Shown here: positions 8,154 through 17,794 of the stretch, piece by piece
How the letters are laid out: every line of letters starts with the position of its first letter
How positions within the stretch are numbered: position 1 is the stretch's first letter
Assembly: GCF_014490445.1 (NCBI RefSeq)
Contig: NZ_JACTUZ010000013.1
Span: forward strand, 1-61,701
Source: Pseudoroseomonas ludipueritiae
Lineage (GTDB): Bacteria; Pseudomonadota; Alphaproteobacteria; Acetobacterales; Acetobacteraceae
Reading direction: 5' to 3'
DNA: 61,701 nt
Notes under the pieces: model-generated
What the model was told of the DNA's origin: nothing
Database searches by the model: none
The model's input: only the letters and a program-made list of their open reading frames with translations
Position numbers and translations under genes: made by a program

Positions 8154-9287
8154 ATGCCGGAGGGCAGCTTCCACGACGCCTCCGCCCTGCTGCCCGGTGC
8201 GCGCAAGGGGCGGGGCGCCATCACCAATCCCGCCATCCGCTTCGACCGCCACAACACCGTGGCCTTCGACGATGGCTGGGACACCCTGGAGGACGAGGCG
8301 GCCGAGCTGCCGCCGCTGGCCACCACCCTGATCCGCGACAGCAGCCGCACGGCGCTGGCCTGGAACAAGTCGCCCGACATCGGCTTCGACCGCTCCATCA
8401 ATCCCTATCGGGGCTGCGAGCATGGCTGCGTCTATTGCTTCGCGCGGCCGACGCATGCCTATCTCGGCTTCTCCCCCGGCCTGGATTTCGAGACCAAGCT
8501 GCTCTTCAAGCCGCAGATCGCGGAGCTGCTGGAAGCGGCGCTGCGCAAGCCGGGCTACACGGCCGCGCCGGTGGCGCTGGGCTCCAATACCGACCCCTAC
8601 CAGCCGGTGGAGCGCACGCTGAAGCTGACCCGCGCGGTGCTGGAGGTGCTGGAGCAGTTCAACCACCCCGTCGCGGTGGTGACGAAATCGGCCGGCGTGC
8701 TGCGGGATATCGACATCCTCTCCCGCATGGCGGCGCGCGGGCTGGCGCGGGTTTGCCTCTCCGTCACCACGCTGGATGCCAAGCTGGCGCGCAGCCTGGA
8801 ACCGCGCGCCTCCACCCCCGAGCGGCGGCTTGATGCCATCGCGCGGCTGACGGAAGCGGGCATCCCGGTGGCGGTGCTGGCGGCGCCGATGATCCCGGCG
8901 GTGAACGACATGGAGCTGGAGCGCATCCTGGAACGCGCCGCCAGCCAGGGCGCCGACCGCGCCGGCTATGTGCTGCTGCGCCTGCCGCTGGAACTGGGCG
9001 AGATCTTCGAGGCCTGGCTGCACCAGCACATGCCGGATCGCGCCGCCAAGGTCATGGCCCTGGTGCGCCAGACCCGGGGCGGCGAGACCTATGATAGCCG
9101 CTTCGGCCAGCGCCAGACCGGCAGCGGCCCTTATGCCGAGATGCTGGGCCGCCGCTTCCAGGTCGCGACGCGCCGGTTGGGGCTGGACCGCCGGCAGCAG
9201 GGCCATACCGGGCCGGAAGGGTTGCGCTGCGACCTTTTCGCCGTGCCGCCGAAGCCGGGCGAGGCGGTGCAACTGGCGCTGTTCTGA
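8154..9287 (+). CDS. Radical SAM protein, SplB-like / PA0069 family
   Basis: Cytoplasmic radical S-adenosylmethionine enzyme of unknown substrate. The cluster motif NPYRGCEHGCVYC supplies Cys88, Cys92 and Cys95 (CxxxCxxC, the SplB-type spacing), followed by FARPTHAYLG. LGSNTDPYQPVE and VTKSAGVLRD are typical of the spore-photoproduct-lyase-like group, but the organism shows no sporulation genes here, so a DNA photoproduct role is not implied. 377 residues is usual. GGGGA precedes ATG 8154. It is convergent with the glycosyltransferase-like gene, 9 bases apart. Confidence 0.85.
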   Translation: MPEGSFHDASALLPGARKGRGAITNPAIRFDRHNTVAFDDGWDTLEDEAAELPPLATTLIRDSSRTALAWNKSPDIGFDRSINPYRGCEHGCVYCFARPTHAYLGFSPGLDFETKLLFKPQIAELLEAALRKPGYTAAPVALGSNTDPYQPVERTLKLTRAVLEVLEQFNHPVAVVTKSAGVLRDIDILSRMAARGLARVCLSVTTLDAKLARSLEPRASTPERRLDAIARLTEAGIPVAVLAAPMIPAVNDMELERILERAASQGADRAGYVLLRLPLELGEIFEAWLHQHMPDRAAKVMALVRQTRGGETYDSRFGQRQTGSGPYAEMLGRRFQVATRRLGLDRRQQGHTGPEGLRCDLFAVPPKPGEAVQLALF

Positions 9288-9296
9288 AGCGGGCGG

Positions 9297-10142
9297 TCAG
9301 GCGCCGCAGGCCTCGCGGAAGTAGCGGGACAGCCGGCTGTAGTGCCGGTTGGGCTTCAGGCCGATGAAATGCACGAAGCTGGGGCTGATGCGGTCCCAGC
9401 CACCGAGCGGGTTCGGGATGCCGGCAATGCTGCGCTTGGGCTTGCGGAGCACGGAGGAGCCGCGGCGCGGGTTGAAGCGCATGCCGAAGGCCCGCCAGGT
9501 GGACACCATCCAGGAGCCTTCGTCGATCCGGCCGCCGCAGCTGTCCAGGCCGTTCAGGCCCATCCAGAGGCCGATATAGATCTCATCCGTCTGCGCCGGC
9601 TTGCCGCGGTGCAGGCCGATGCCGAGATGCTCCCGCCGCCGCAGGTAATAGTCGTTCAATCCCTCGAAGAAGCGCGCGGCGGCCGGGCTCTTGTCGAAGA
9701 CAAAGACGCCGGAATTCATCTGCACCAGATAGGGCGCGCCCTCCTGCCGCAGCAGCTTGGCGATATCGGCGCCCTTCCATTCGCCCGAGGTACGGCGGCC
9801 GCCGGTGATGGCGAAGGGGTAAGGGCGCGTCATCTCCCAGTAGGTGTCGATGTCGCGCTTCATCAGCAGGCAATCCACGTCCACGAACATCGCCCGCTGG
9901 TAAGGCGAGGTCCCGAACAGGCGGATCTTGTTCATGAAGCCGGGATAAAGGGGATCGTCTTCCAGGACCGAGAAGTCGTCGAAGAGCTTTCTGTCCTCAG
10001 GATGCGGCGTGAAATTCTCGTCATGCACCAGGCAGATGCGCCGGGTGCCATCCATGACCCGGATGGAGGCGGCGAGGTTGCGCGCCATCTCCACATAATG
10101 GTCCGGACCGGTGGCGAGCAGAAGATAGCCCTCCTCGGACAT
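9297..10142 (-). CDS. Putative glycosyltransferase-like protein (GT-A fold)
   Basis: I recognise only the fold. The N-terminus (GYLLLATGPDHYVEMARNLAASIR) resembles a GT-A nucleotide-sugar domain, and a DVDC metal-binding DxD-type motif follows AMFVDVDCLLMKRD at about residue 88. QMNSGVFVFDKS and a later HFIGLKP segment fit GT8-like or related hypothetical transferases. There is no signal peptide or membrane segment, so it is probably cytoplasmic. It is not in a polysaccharide cluster; purD lies upstream on the same strand, with a hairpin in between. Donor, acceptor and product cannot be inferred. Confidence 0.6.
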   Translation of the reverse strand: MSEEGYLLLATGPDHYVEMARNLAASIRVMDGTRRICLVHDENFTPHPEDRKLFDDFSVLEDDPLYPGFMNKIRLFGTSPYQRAMFVDVDCLLMKRDIDTYWEMTRPYPFAITGGRRTSGEWKGADIAKLLRQEGAPYLVQMNSGVFVFDKSPAAARFFEGLNDYYLRRREHLGIGLHRGKPAQTDEIYIGLWMGLNGLDSCGGRIDEGSWMVSTWRAFGMRFNPRRGSSVLRKPKRSIAGIPNPLGGWDRISPSFVHFIGLKPNRHYSRLSRYFREACGA

Positions 10143-10166
10143 CGCCCTCCCCTTCCTCGATGCTGT

Positions 10167-10191
10167 GGCGCCGCCAGGAAGCAGCGGCGCC
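10167..10191 (-). terminator. Hairpin downstream of purD
   Basis: An 8-bp perfect GC stem (10167-10174 with 10184-10191) and 9-base loop lie between the purD stop and the start of the glycosyltransferase-like gene. There is no U-tract. It may end purD transcription or lie in the leader of the next gene. Confidence 0.35.
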
Positions 10192-10261
10192 CCGATGCCG
10201 GTCAGGCCATTAGGCTCGCGGCATCCTCATGATTGATGCGGCACCGTCTCCGCCTGGCGGG

Positions 10262-11530
10262 TCACAATGCCCGCCAGCCGATGTCGCGGCGGCAGAAGCC
10301 CTCCGGCCAGCGGATGGCATCCACGGCGGCATAGGCGGCATCGCGCGCCTGTTGCAAGGAGGCGCCGGTCCCGGCCACGCCCAGCACCCGACCACCGGTG
10401 GCGACCAGCGCGCCGTCCTCCCGCCGCGCCGTGCCGGCATGGAAGACCTGGGCGCCGGGGATGCGGGCGGCATCCTCCAGCCCCTCGATCACGGTGTTCT
10501 TCACATAGCTGCCGGGATAGCCCCGGGCAGCCATCACCACCACCATCGCGGCCTCATTGGACCAGCGCAGGGAGAAGCGGTTCAGTTCCCCATCACAGGC
10601 GGCGACCAGGGCGGCCAGCAGGTCGGATTGCAGGCGCAGCATCAGCACCTGGCATTCGGGGTCGCCGAAGCGGACATTGAACTCGATGAGCTTCGGCCCC
10701 GCCTCGGTCAGCATCAGGCCGACGAAGAGCACGCCGCGGAAAGGCGTGCCGCGCTTCGCCATCTCCTCCAGCGAAGGCCGCACGATGCGGTCCATGACCT
10801 CCGCCTCCAGGGCGGGGGTGAAGGCGGGCGGCGGGGAATAGGCACCCATGCCGCCGGTATTGGGGCCGGTATCGCCGTCGCCGACGCGCTTGTGGTCCTG
10901 GGCGGCGGCCATGGGCAGCGCCGTGGTGCCGTCGCAGAGCGCGAAGAAGGAGACCTCCTGCCCCAGCAGGCATTCCTCCAGCAGGATGCGCGCGCCGGCC
11001 TCGCCATGGACGCGGCTTTCCATGATGTCGGCGATGGCGGCCTCGGCCTCCTCGGTCGTCTGCGCCACCACCACACCCTTGCCGGCGGCCAGGCCGTCGG
11101 CCTTCACCACGATCGGCGCCCCTTTCTGGCGCAGATAGGCGCGGGCAGCCTCGGCATCCTCGAACTGTGCCCATTCGGCGCCGGGCACGCCGGCGGCGGT
11201 GGTCACTTCCCGCGTGAAGGTCTTGCTGCCCTCCAGCTTCGCGGCGGCGGCGGAGGGGCCGAAGCAGCGCAACCCGGCCTCGGCACAGGCATCGGCCAGG
11301 CCCAGCGTCAGCGGCGCCTCCGGCCCCACCACCACCAGGTCCACCGCGTTCCGCTGCGCGAAGGCCACCAGGGCGGGCACGTCCTCGGCACCGATGGCCA
11401 CGCATTCGGCAAGCTCGGCGATTCCCGCATTGCCGGGGGCGCACCAGAGCTTGGTCAGCAGCGGCGAGGCCGAGAGCGCCCAGGCCAGGGCATGTTCGCG
11501 GCCGCCGCCGCCCACCAGAAGCACCTTCAT
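10262..11530 (-). CDS. purD: Phosphoribosylamine-glycine ligase (GARS)
   Basis: Second step of purine synthesis: ATP-dependent joining of glycine to 5-phosphoribosylamine. The ATP-grasp protein starts MKVLLVGGGGREHALAW. It shows KADGLAAGKGVVVA for ATP binding, GPNTGGMGAYSP, and the EFNVRFGDPECQ metal-binding block near residue 285. Its 422 residues match the family. ATG 11530 is chosen over upstream in-frame codons because the family starts at MKVLLVG and AGAGGGG lies about 10 bases upstream. It is divergent from xseA, an arrangement common in alphaproteobacteria. Confidence 0.96.
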   Translation of the reverse strand: MKVLLVGGGGREHALAWALSASPLLTKLWCAPGNAGIAELAECVAIGAEDVPALVAFAQRNAVDLVVVGPEAPLTLGLADACAEAGLRCFGPSAAAAKLEGSKTFTREVTTAAGVPGAEWAQFEDAEAARAYLRQKGAPIVVKADGLAAGKGVVVAQTTEEAEAAIADIMESRVHGEAGARILLEECLLGQEVSFFALCDGTTALPMAAAQDHKRVGDGDTGPNTGGMGAYSPPPAFTPALEAEVMDRIVRPSLEEMAKRGTPFRGVLFVGLMLTEAGPKLIEFNVRFGDPECQVLMLRLQSDLLAALVAACDGELNRFSLRWSNEAAMVVVMAARGYPGSYVKNTVIEGLEDAARIPGAQVFHAGTARREDGALVATGGRVLGVAGTGASLQQARDAAYAAVDAIRWPEGFCRRDIGWRAL

Positions 11531-11675
11531 CGCAGCAAAACCCCTCTCGGCATTCCGGGCAGCGGCTAGCATGGCCAGCCGCCAACGTCAGCCCTGATGG
11601 CGGATCGGCCGGTCGTTGATCTGTGACGCAGGTGGAACTCGCCAGCCGCGCGCTGGCGCATCATATTGCGATGCG

Positions 11676-13154
11676 ATGGACACCGCCGCCGAAGCGCCGC
11701 CGCGCAGCAATACACCCGAATTCACCGTCTCCGAGATCAGCGGCGCCATCAAGCGCACGCTGGAAGGCGAGTTCGGCCGCGTGCGCGTGCGCGGCGAGAT
11801 CACCGAGCTGAAGGCCTATCCTTCCGGCCATATCTACATGGCGCTGAAGGACGAGGGTGCGAAGATCCGCGCCATCATCTGGCGCTTCGCCGTGCCGCGC
11901 CTGACCCTGAAGCCCGAGAACGGGGTGGAGGTCATCGCCACCGGCAAGGTCTCCGCCTATGGCGAGCGGTCGGACTACCAGCTCATCATCGACCGGCTGG
12001 AATATGCCGGCGAAGGCGCGCTGCTGGCGCGGGTGGAAGCCCTGCGCAAGAAGCTCTCGGCCGAAGGGCTGTTCGACGAGCGGCGCAAGCGCGCCCTGCC
12101 CCGGCTGCCGCGCGTCATCGGCGTGGTTTCCTCCGAGAAGGGCGCGGTGATCCAGGATATCCGCACCACCATCGCCCGGCGCTTCCCCAGCCATATCCTG
12201 CTCTGGCCGGTGCCGGTGCAGGGCCAGGGCGCGGCGGAGCAGATCGCCGCCGCCATCGAGGGCTTCTGCAAGCTGCCCCCGCATATCCCGCGCCCGGATG
12301 TGGTGATCGTGGCGCGCGGCGGCGGCAGCCTGGAAGACCTGATGGCCTTCAACGAGGAAATCGTGGTCCGTGCCGCCGCCAATTGCCCCATCCCGCTGAT
12401 CTCGGCGGTGGGGCATGAGACGGATACCACGCTGATCGACTTCGCCGCCGACCGCCGCGCGCCCACTCCCACCGCCGCCGCCGAGCTGGCGGTGCCGGCG
12501 CAGGCGGAGCTGATGGCGATGCTGGACCAGACTTCTGCTCGTTTGCTCTCCTGTGGGCAAGCGACACTGAATCATGCCCGGCTACGCCTGTCCCGCGTAG
12601 AGGCCCGGATGCCGGATCTGCCCGGACTGGTCGGCGCCGCCCGCCAGCGGCTGGACGACCGGGCGGAACGGCTGGCCCTGGCCCCGGTGGCGCTGCTGCA
12701 CCGCAAGCGCGCGGCGCTGGACGCCATCGCGCCGCGCCTGCCGCATCCGCGCGAGACCCTGGCCGGGCACCGGCACGCGCTGACACAACTGGAAACCCGC
12801 GCCACGGCCGCGCTGCACCGGCTGACACAGCGGGGCCATACCAGGCTGGCGCGCATCCCCGACCCCGCCGCCGGCATGGCGGCCCGGATGCGGGAAGCGC
12901 GGCTGCACCTTTCCGGCCTCGGCGCGCGGCTGGAAGGCGCCTCCTACCAGGGGGTGCTGGCACGCGGCTTCGCCCTGGTGCGCACCGAGGATGGCCACCC
13001 CGTCACCGCCGCCGCCGCCGTGGCGCCGGGGGCGCGCCTTTCCATCGCCCTGCACGATGGCACGCTGAACGCCACCGCCGATGGCACCGCGCCGCCGCCG
13101 CCACCGAAGCGCGCGAAGCCCACCCCCAAGCCGGAACAAGGATCCCTGCTGTGA
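11676..13154 (+). CDS. xseA: Exodeoxyribonuclease VII large subunit
   Basis: Catalytic subunit of the single-strand-specific exonuclease VII. An N-terminal OB-fold domain begins at about residue 15 (FTVSEISGAIKRTLEGEF). The nuclease core contains RVIGVVSSEKGAVIQDI, VARGGGSLEDLMAFNEE and SAVGHETDTTLIDF...RAPTPTAAAE. A long Arg/Leu-rich helical region and a C-terminal domain with GVLARGFALVRT follow. The Pro/Lys-rich tail (PPPPPPKRAKPTPKP) is low complexity. ATG 11676 is preferred; an in-frame TTG at 11616 would add 20 residues that look non-conserved. The stop overlaps the next gene's GTG start. xseB is not in the window. Confidence 0.95.
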   Translation: MDTAAEAPPRSNTPEFTVSEISGAIKRTLEGEFGRVRVRGEITELKAYPSGHIYMALKDEGAKIRAIIWRFAVPRLTLKPENGVEVIATGKVSAYGERSDYQLIIDRLEYAGEGALLARVEALRKKLSAEGLFDERRKRALPRLPRVIGVVSSEKGAVIQDIRTTIARRFPSHILLWPVPVQGQGAAEQIAAAIEGFCKLPPHIPRPDVVIVARGGGSLEDLMAFNEEIVVRAAANCPIPLISAVGHETDTTLIDFAADRRAPTPTAAAELAVPAQAELMAMLDQTSARLLSCGQATLNHARLRLSRVEARMPDLPGLVGAARQRLDDRAERLALAPVALLHRKRAALDAIAPRLPHPRETLAGHRHALTQLETRATAALHRLTQRGHTRLARIPDPAAGMAARMREARLHLSGLGARLEGASYQGVLARGFALVRTEDGHPVTAAAAVAPGARLSIALHDGTLNATADGTAPPPPPKRAKPTPKPEQGSLL

Positions 13155-14002
13155 CCGCCCGCCGCCAGTTCCTGTTGCTGCCGGCGCTGCTGGCCACCCT
13201 GCCCTCCTGCGCCCAGCCGGTGGCCGCGCCCCGGCCGGCGGCCAGTGCCATGCCGGCGCTGGACATCGGGCCCGATGGCCTGACCCAGGGCGGGCTGGCA
13301 CTGGGGCGCGTGACGCCAGGCAGCCGGGTGACGCTGGATGGCAAGCCGGTGCAGGTGGCGCCGGATGGCCGCTTCGCCATTGGCTTCGGGCGGGAGGCCG
13401 GGCCGCAGGCGCGGCTGGCCGCCACCGCCCCCGGCGGCGCCACCGAAACACGCGAGCTGGCCATCGCGAAGCGGGAATGGGACATCGCCCGGCTGAATGG
13501 CCTGCCGCCCGCCATGGTCTCCCCCAATGCGCAGCAGCTCGCCCGCATCCAGGCCGAGCGCAAGCGGCTGGCGGCCGTTCGGGCGGTGAACAGCGACCTG
13601 CCCTTCTTTGCCCAGCCCTTCATCTGGCCCGCCCGCGCCCGCATCAGCGGTGTCTATGGCAGCCAGCGCATCCTGAACGGCGAGCCCCGCGCGCCGCATC
13701 TGGGCCTGGATATCGCCGCCCCCACCGGCACGCCGGTTTCCGCCATGGGCGGCGGCCGCGTGCTGCTGGCCATGCCGCTCTATTTCACCGGCAACACGGT
13801 GATCCTGGACCACGGCCACGGCATCACCACCCTGTATGCGCACCTTTCCGCCATGGATGTGCAGGAAGGCGAGGAAGTGCGGCAGGGCCAGCGCATTGGC
13901 GCCGTGGGCGCCACCGGGAGGGTGACGGGGCCGCATCTGCATCTCGGGCTGAACTGGCTCTCCACCGCGCTGGACCCCGCTCCGGTGCTGCCAACCATGT
14001 AG
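13151..14002 (+). CDS. M23 family metallopeptidase, probable lipoprotein
   Basis: Predicted envelope peptidoglycan endopeptidase or amidase activator. The N-terminus has a hydrophobic stretch and a lipobox-like LPSC at residues 17-20. A central domain of about 100 residues (GGLALGRVTPGSRVTLDGKPV) precedes the M23 domain. Zinc ligands are visible as HLGLDIAAPTGTPV (His and Asp) and GPHLHLGL, with LDHGHGITTLYAHL between. These fit an active LytM fold. GTG start overlaps the xseA stop (GTGA). An AGGAG at its own stop serves the LuxR-type gene downstream. Confidence 0.9.
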   Translation: MTARRQFLLLPALLATLPSCAQPVAAPRPAASAMPALDIGPDGLTQGGLALGRVTPGSRVTLDGKPVQVAPDGRFAIGFGREAGPQARLAATAPGGATETRELAIAKREWDIARLNGLPPAMVSPNAQQLARIQAERKRLAAVRAVNSDLPFFAQPFIWPARARISGVYGSQRILNGEPRAPHLGLDIAAPTGTPVSAMGGGRVLLAMPLYFTGNTVILDHGHGITTLYAHLSAMDVQEGEEVRQGQRIGAVGATGRVTGPHLHLGLNWLSTALDPAPVLPTM

Positions 14003-14011
14003 GAGCAGGGC

Positions 14012-15094
14012 ATGGAGCGGCTGACGGACCTGATCTACGAGGCTGCGATGGACCCGGCCGGATGGCAGCCGGTGTTCGAGGCGCTGAGCGCCCTGGCCAG
14101 CGCGCGCGGCACGGTCATGTACAGCATCGGGCAGGGCCCGGCCCGCTTTCTGCACTCCCCTTCCCTGGCCGATGTGGTGCAGGACTCCATCGAAACCGGC
14201 GCCATGGCGCAGAACAACCGCATCACGCGCCGGGTGGCGCTGGACCACCCTGGCTTCCTGGGCGACCAGCATCTCTTTACGCCGGAGGAACTGGCGGCCA
14301 GCCAGCACCACCGCGAATTCCTGCATCGGCATGGCCTGGGCTGGTGTGCCGCCACGCTGATCAACCCGCCTTCCGGCGATCGGCTGATGGTCACCATCGA
14401 GCGTAATCGCGAAGCCGGGCCCGTTCCGGATGAGGTGATCGCCAAGCTGGACACCTTGCGGCCGCACCTGGCGCGCGCCGCCCTTTTATCGGCGCGCCTG
14501 CGGCTGGAGCGCATCGATGCCGCCGCCTCGGCGCTGGAGATGATCGGGCTGCCGGCTGCCGTGCTCTCCGTCTCTGGGCGCGGCCTGGCCATGAATACGC
14601 TTCTGGCGGAACTGATTCCCAGCGTGCTGCAGGACCGGCAGGAGCGGCTGGCCATCAGCGACCGGCTGGCCGACCTGACCTTGGCCGCCGCGCTGCTGGC
14701 CATGCGTAACGAGGCGGAAAGCGCCCCCCGCTCCATCCCCCTGCCAGCCACGGAGGAGCGGCCGCCCATGGTGGCGCATCTGGTACCAATCCGGGGCGCG
14801 GCGCGGGATGTCTTCAGCACTGCCATGGCGCTGCTGGTGCTGACGCCGGTGCGGCATGGCACGGTGGTGGCCGCCGAGGTGATCCAGGGCCTCTTCGATC
14901 TCACCCCGGCCGAGGCCCGTGTGGCCCATGGCATCGCGGCCGGCCGCACGGCGGAAGAGCTGGCGCGCAGCCTGAGTGTCTCGGTTGAGACGGTGCGCAA
15001 GCATATCGCGGCCGTGCTGGCCAAGACCGGCCTGCCGCGGCAGGCGGCGCTGGTGGGGCTGCTGGCCGGCAGCGTCCCGCCAGGGCTGCGCTAA
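14012..15094 (+). CDS. LuxR-type helix-turn-helix transcriptional regulator
   Basis: Putative DNA-binding regulator of 360 residues. The C-terminal 65 residues form a LuxR/FixJ helix-turn-helix: LTPAEARVAHGIAAGRTAEE, then LSVSVETVRKHIAAVLAKTG. The N-terminal 270 residues begin LTDLIYEAAMDPAGWQPVFEAL, seen in a family of alphaproteobacterial LuxR-like proteins whose sensor domain is uncharacterised; no autoinducer-binding or receiver motif is visible. A good AGGAG lies 7 bases before ATG 14012, overlapping the end of the M23 gene. Its targets are unknown. A small hairpin follows. Confidence 0.85.
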   Translation: MERLTDLIYEAAMDPAGWQPVFEALSALASARGTVMYSIGQGPARFLHSPSLADVVQDSIETGAMAQNNRITRRVALDHPGFLGDQHLFTPEELAASQHHREFLHRHGLGWCAATLINPPSGDRLMVTIERNREAGPVPDEVIAKLDTLRPHLARAALLSARLRLERIDAAASALEMIGLPAAVLSVSGRGLAMNTLLAELIPSVLQDRQERLAISDRLADLTLAAALLAMRNEAESAPRSIPLPATEERPPMVAHLVPIRGAARDVFSTAMALLVLTPVRHGTVVAAEVIQGLFDLTPAEARVAHGIAAGRTAEELARSLSVSVETVRKHIAAVLAKTGLPRQAALVGLLAGSVPPGLR

Positions 15095-15109
15095 GGCAGC
15101 CTCACCCGG

Positions 15110-15131
15110 CCAGGCGTTTCCACCTGGCCAG
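15110..15131. terminator. Hairpin between convergent LuxR-type and RNase J genes
   Basis: 7-bp stem GGCCAGG/CCTGGCC (15110-15116 with 15125-15131) and 8-base loop in the 55-base convergent gap. No clear U-tract on either side. Confidence 0.4.
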
Positions 15132-15149
15132 GATCTTGCCCGGGCGCGC

Positions 15150-16808
15150 TTACACCCGCAGCAGATGCACCTCGACGCTGGGGCGCTTGCGCAGCCGGCG
15201 GCCCAGCGCCTTGCGCAGCGCGGCCCGTGCCGCCTCCCGCAGCGTATCGTCCTCGGCCCGCAGGTTGGCCGGCAGCTCCGTCACGCTGCGGGCGAGGTCC
15301 GCCGCGATCTGCTCCGGCTCTTGGTCCGTCTGGTCGAAGAGGCCGGGGGCGGACACCTTGGGGGTGCCCAACACGCGGCCATTGCCGTCCACGGCCAGGG
15401 AGGCGACGACGATGCCGTTGAAGAGCATCTTGCGCCGCGCGCCCAGCACCGGGCCTTCCAGCGGCAGCAGGCGCTCGCCATCCACCACCAGGCGGCCGGT
15501 CGGCACGCCTTCCACCACATCCGGCATCTCATTGCCGGAGAGCGGGGCGAGGCGCAGCATGTCGCCATCCTCGACCAGCACAGGGGTGCTGCCCATCTCG
15601 CGCGCCAGGGCGGCGTGCTCCTGCAGGTGGCGCCACTCGCCATGCACCGGCACGGCGAAGCGCGGCTTCACCAGCGAGTAAAGCTTGCGGATCTCATCCC
15701 GGCAGGCATGGCCGGTGACATGGACCACATGGTCCTCCGCCGTCATCACATGGCAGCCGCCGCGCGCCAGCTCGTCCTGCATGCGCAGCACGGCCTTCTC
15801 GTTGCCGGGGATCATGCGGGAGGAGAAGATGACCGTGTCGCCCTCGCCCAGCGAGATGCGCGGATGCGTATCGGCGGCGATCTTGGCCATGGCCGAGCGT
15901 TGCTCGCCCTGGCTGCCGGTGCAGATGATCAGCAGCTCGTTGTCCGGCAGGTCATCCGCCTCATCCTCGGAGATGAAGGGCGGCACGTTCTGCAGATAGC
16001 CGCATTCGCGCGCCGAGGCCTCGGCATTGCGCAGGCTGCGGCCGAAGAGCGCCACCCTGCGCCCCACCTGCTTGGCTGCCAGCGCGATGGATTCCACGCG
16101 CGCCACATTGGTGGCGAAGCAGGTGATGGCCACCCGCCCCTTCAGCGGCCGCAGCAGCGGCACCAGGTTGCGCCGCACCTCGGCCTCGGAGCCCGAATGG
16201 CCCTCCACCATGGCATTGGTGCTGTCGCAGACCATGGCGAGCACGCCTTCCTGCCCCAGCTTCGCGAAGGCATCGAGGTCGGCGGGCTCGCCGATCAGCG
16301 GCTCGGGGTCGAACTTCCAGTCACCGGTGTGCAGCACGGTGCCATAGGGCGTGCGGATGGCGATGGACTGGGATTCCGGCACCGAATGGGTGACGCGGAT
16401 GAAGCTCAGGTCGAAAGGCCCGAGCTGGAAGCGGCCACCGAGCGGAATGGTGTGCAGCGGCACCTGATGCAGCAGATTGGCCTCGGCCAGCTTCCGCCGC
16501 AGCACCGAGGCCGCGAAGGGCCCGGCATAGACGGGGCAGCGCAGCTGCGGCCAGAGATGCGCGACGGCACCGATATGGTCCTCATGGGCATGGGTGATGA
16601 TGAGGCCCACCAGCTTGTCGCGCCGCTGCGCGAGCCAGGCGGGGTCGGGGGTCATCACCTCGGCTTCCGGGTTGTCATTGCCGCCGAAGCCGATGCCGCA
16701 GTCGATGGCCAGATACTGTCCGTCGCAGCGGTAGGCATTGAGGTTCATGCCTATCTCCCCCGCCCCGCCAAGCGGGATGAAGGCTAGGTCACCAGTTGTC
16801 AGGTTCAT
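15150..16808 (-). CDS. rnj: Ribonuclease J
   Basis: Metallo-beta-lactamase/beta-CASP ribonuclease with 5'-3' exonuclease and endonuclease activity in RNA turnover. The N-terminus reads LAFIPLGGAGEIGMN, and the zinc motif ITHAHEDHIGA is at about residue 75. The beta-CASP domain contains CTGSQGEQRSAM, and HVTGHACRDEIR and PVHGEWRHL supply later ligands. 552 residues is the normal size. The ATG at 16808 fits the family start. It is the last gene of the nuo-birA-coaX-rnj string on this strand. Confidence 0.95.
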   Translation of the reverse strand: MNLTTGDLAFIPLGGAGEIGMNLNAYRCDGQYLAIDCGIGFGGNDNPEAEVMTPDPAWLAQRRDKLVGLIITHAHEDHIGAVAHLWPQLRCPVYAGPFAASVLRRKLAEANLLHQVPLHTIPLGGRFQLGPFDLSFIRVTHSVPESQSIAIRTPYGTVLHTGDWKFDPEPLIGEPADLDAFAKLGQEGVLAMVCDSTNAMVEGHSGSEAEVRRNLVPLLRPLKGRVAITCFATNVARVESIALAAKQVGRRVALFGRSLRNAEASARECGYLQNVPPFISEDEADDLPDNELLIICTGSQGEQRSAMAKIAADTHPRISLGEGDTVIFSSRMIPGNEKAVLRMQDELARGGCHVMTAEDHVVHVTGHACRDEIRKLYSLVKPRFAVPVHGEWRHLQEHAALAREMGSTPVLVEDGDMLRLAPLSGNEMPDVVEGVPTGRLVVDGERLLPLEGPVLGARRKMLFNGIVVASLAVDGNGRVLGTPKVSAPGLFDQTDQEPEQIAADLARSVTELPANLRAEDDTLREAARAALRKALGRRLRKRPSVEVHLLRV

Positions 16809-16900
16809 TGAGTCTCACAGTCAGTGTTATTCGATTCTTACGGTCTGGGCGGGATGGCTGCGGGTACGCCTCCGTGCGGGCGCGGCTTCCACGGCGCATC

Positions 16901-17716
16901 TCAATCAGTCTCGGCCCGGATATCGGGCAAACTCGTGCGATGAAAAATGGGGATGGGGTTGCGATCCGCCAACAGGCGGAGCCCCTCCAGCGTGATATCA
17001 GGGTCGGTAAAATCCATCACCGTTGTGCCCTCGGCCAGCAGAGGGGCGAGGCCGCCTGTGCCGATAGCCTTGAGCGGGGCGCCAAATTCGGCGCGGATCC
17101 GGGTGACGATGCCTTCCACCAGACCCACATAGCCCCAGAAGATGCCCGATTGCATCGCCGGAACCGTGGAGCGGCCGATCACGGATTGGGGACGGCCTAT
17201 GCCGATGCGCGGAAGCCGGGCCGCGGCGCGGTGCAGCGCCTCGATGGACAGGCTGATGCCGGGAGCGATGAGGCCGCCCAGATAGGCGCCGTCCTTGTCC
17301 ACCACGTCGAAGGTGGTGGCGGTGCCGAAATCGATCACAACCAGCGGGCCCTTGTAGTGGTGATGCGCCGCCAGGGCGTTCAGCAGGCGGTCGGCACCCA
17401 CCTCCTCAGGGTTGTCCACCCGGATGGGGAAGCCCCAGTCCAGTGGCGCGCGCGCCACCAGCGGCTCGCAGGAGAACCATTCGCGGCAGAGGCGGCGCAG
17501 GTTGTAGAGGGCGGCCGGCACCACGGTGCCGATGACGCAGCGCTCGATCTCGATGGGGCGGATGCCGACATGGCCCAGCAGCGCCAGCAGCCAGACCGCG
17601 TATTCGTCGCTGGTCCGGTCGGCGCGCGTGGCGATGCGCCAGCGGCCGCGCCATTCCGTGCCGTCATGAATGGCGAAGACGACGTTGGTGTTGCCTGCAT
17701 CAACGGCGAGCAGCAT
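16901..17716 (-). CDS. coaX: Type III pantothenate kinase
   Basis: First step of coenzyme A synthesis: ATP-dependent phosphorylation of pantothenate, cytoplasmic. The ASKHA fold is marked by [15 protein letters not shown] at the start, [19 protein letters not shown] and [14 protein letters not shown]. The length of 271 residues is slightly above the usual 255-260. ATG 17716 is chosen because GGGAGGGGAAAGC lies directly upstream and MLLAVDAGN is the family start; the longer reading is not conserved. Adjacent to birA on the same strand, as in other alphaproteobacteria. Confidence 0.94.
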   Translation of the reverse strand: MLLAVDAGNTNVVFAIHDGTEWRGRWRIATRADRTSDEYAVWLLALLGHVGIRPIEIERCVIGTVVPAALYNLRRLCREWFSCEPLVARAPLDWGFPIRVDNPEEVGADRLLNALAAHHHYKGPLVVIDFGTATTFDVVDKDGAYLGGLIAPGISLSIEALHRAAARLPRIGIGRPQSVIGRSTVPAMQSGIFWGYVGLVEGIVTRIRAEFGAPLKAIGTGGLAPLLAEGTTVMDFTDPDITLEGLRLLADRNPIPIFHRTSLPDIRAETD

Positions 17717-17794
17717 GCTTTCCCCTCCCTTGGGGGTTGTGGTTAACCCGCGGACCCGGCGGCGCGTTGCAATTGCGGCGGTTCCGCCGTGCAT

